Positions 63,825 to 64,000 of a stretch of DNA of 64,000 bases are shown in pieces. Source of the DNA: Metallococcus carri (lineage in GTDB: Bacteria > Actinomycetota > Actinomycetes > Actinomycetales > Dermatophilaceae); contig NZ_JAAOIV010000012.1 in the NCBI RefSeq assembly GCF_011440275.1, positions 62,001 to 126,000 of the forward strand. The letters run 5' to 3'. The notes beneath the pieces are model-generated. The model had not been told where the DNA came from. It made no database searches and worked only from the letters and a program-made list of their open reading frames with translations. The translations under genes and the position numbers were made by a program. How positions within the stretch are numbered: the stretch's first letter is position 1; the number at the start of each line of letters is the position of its first letter.

Positions 63825-64000
63825 CGACGGTGATGGTGGTCGACGACCATCCGATGTGGCGCGACGGGGTCGGGCGCGATCTCACCGAGGCCGGTTTCGA
63901 GGTGGTTGCGACCGCCGACAGCGTCCGCAGCGCGACCGAGCGAGCCGCCGCGGTGCGGCCCGACGTGGTGCTGATGGACATGCACCTGCCCGACGGCAGC
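63821..64000 (+). CDS. Response regulator receiver domain, truncated by the window end
   Basis: First 60 residues only: TVMVVDDHPMWRDGV with the acidic pocket, and the phospho-Asp in VVLMDMHLPDG (about 54). A NarL-type regulator, partner of the kinase it overlaps by 4 nt (ATGA). The DNA-binding domain lies beyond the window. Confidence 0.93.
   Translation, partial: MTTVMVVDDHPMWRDGVGRDLTEAGFEVVATADSVRSATERAAAVRPDVVLMDMHLPDGS

Overview
The window is a stretch of a G+C-rich (about 70 % by eye) actinobacterial chromosome. The evidence is an HspR-controlled dnaK-grpE-dnaJ-hspR operon with HAIR operators, an LprG/P55 pair, a DsbA-like/VKOR pair instead of DsbA/DsbB, an ECF sigma factor with DGPF partners, many GTG starts, and ATGA/GTGA stop-start overlaps at most operon joints. 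Gene content fits Micrococcales (Dermacoccaceae/Intrasporangiaceae-like), but that placement is inference. It reads as ordinary chromosome: no transposase, integrase, phage gene, rRNA, tRNA or CRISPR array was seen. It does carry an unusual number of intergenic repeat structures.

Layout. 1-6 kb: the end of a dicarboxylate symporter, then a minus-strand five-gene operon (ABC ATPase, FtsX-like permease, LmeA-like lipid-binding protein, sensor kinase, response regulator). 6-15 kb: an accessory-looking patch of small genes. It holds a UBP zinc finger, a carboxymuconolactone decarboxylase with its MerR regulator between 34-bp direct repeats, a MazG-like protein, a YbaK-like deacylase, an arginase-family protein, a toxin-antitoxin pair with a frameshifted toxin between 125-bp direct repeats, a NYN nuclease, an ECF42-type sigma factor with two YCII/DGPF partners, a four-copy 51-bp tandem repeat, an XRE regulator facing a SnoaL-like gene, an orphan RHH protein and a lipoprotein remnant. 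15-20 kb: a heterodimeric ABC exporter with asymmetric ATP sites, a stand-alone GyrB-type ATPase domain, and a VKOR/thioredoxin-fold pair. 20.9-25.1 kb: the dnaK operon. 25-36 kb: SRPBCC, SGNH hydrolase, RraB-like protein, secreted esterase, large secreted subtilase, FrnE-like DsbA, ArsR plus zinc-type CDF exporter, a second NarL-type two-component system and a DUF4352 protein. 36.4-39.1 kb: clpB behind its own HAIR. 39-51 kb: a small membrane protein between inverted 21-bp iteron arrays, hydrolases, flavin monooxygenases, lprG-P55, xthA, two SDRs with a miniature adenylate-forming enzyme, and pyrE.

51.2-62 kb is the clearest pathway block: narK, an assimilatory nitrate reductase, its FAD/[2Fe-2S] partner, nirB, nirD, siroheme-synthase/SUMT, a HemD-winged-helix fusion and a CbiX-like chelatase, nearly all overlapping by 1-4 nt. 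Together they import nitrate, reduce it to ammonium, and make the siroheme NirB needs. The window ends with lemA and a third two-component system, cut by the edge.

Two DNA-level signals cut across gene annotation. First, the heptamer GTATGCC/GGCATAC is far commoner than composition predicts, on both strands and in all codon phases, and it accounts for nearly all the rare ATA isoleucine codons I noticed. Second, several small gene cassettes are bracketed by local repeats.
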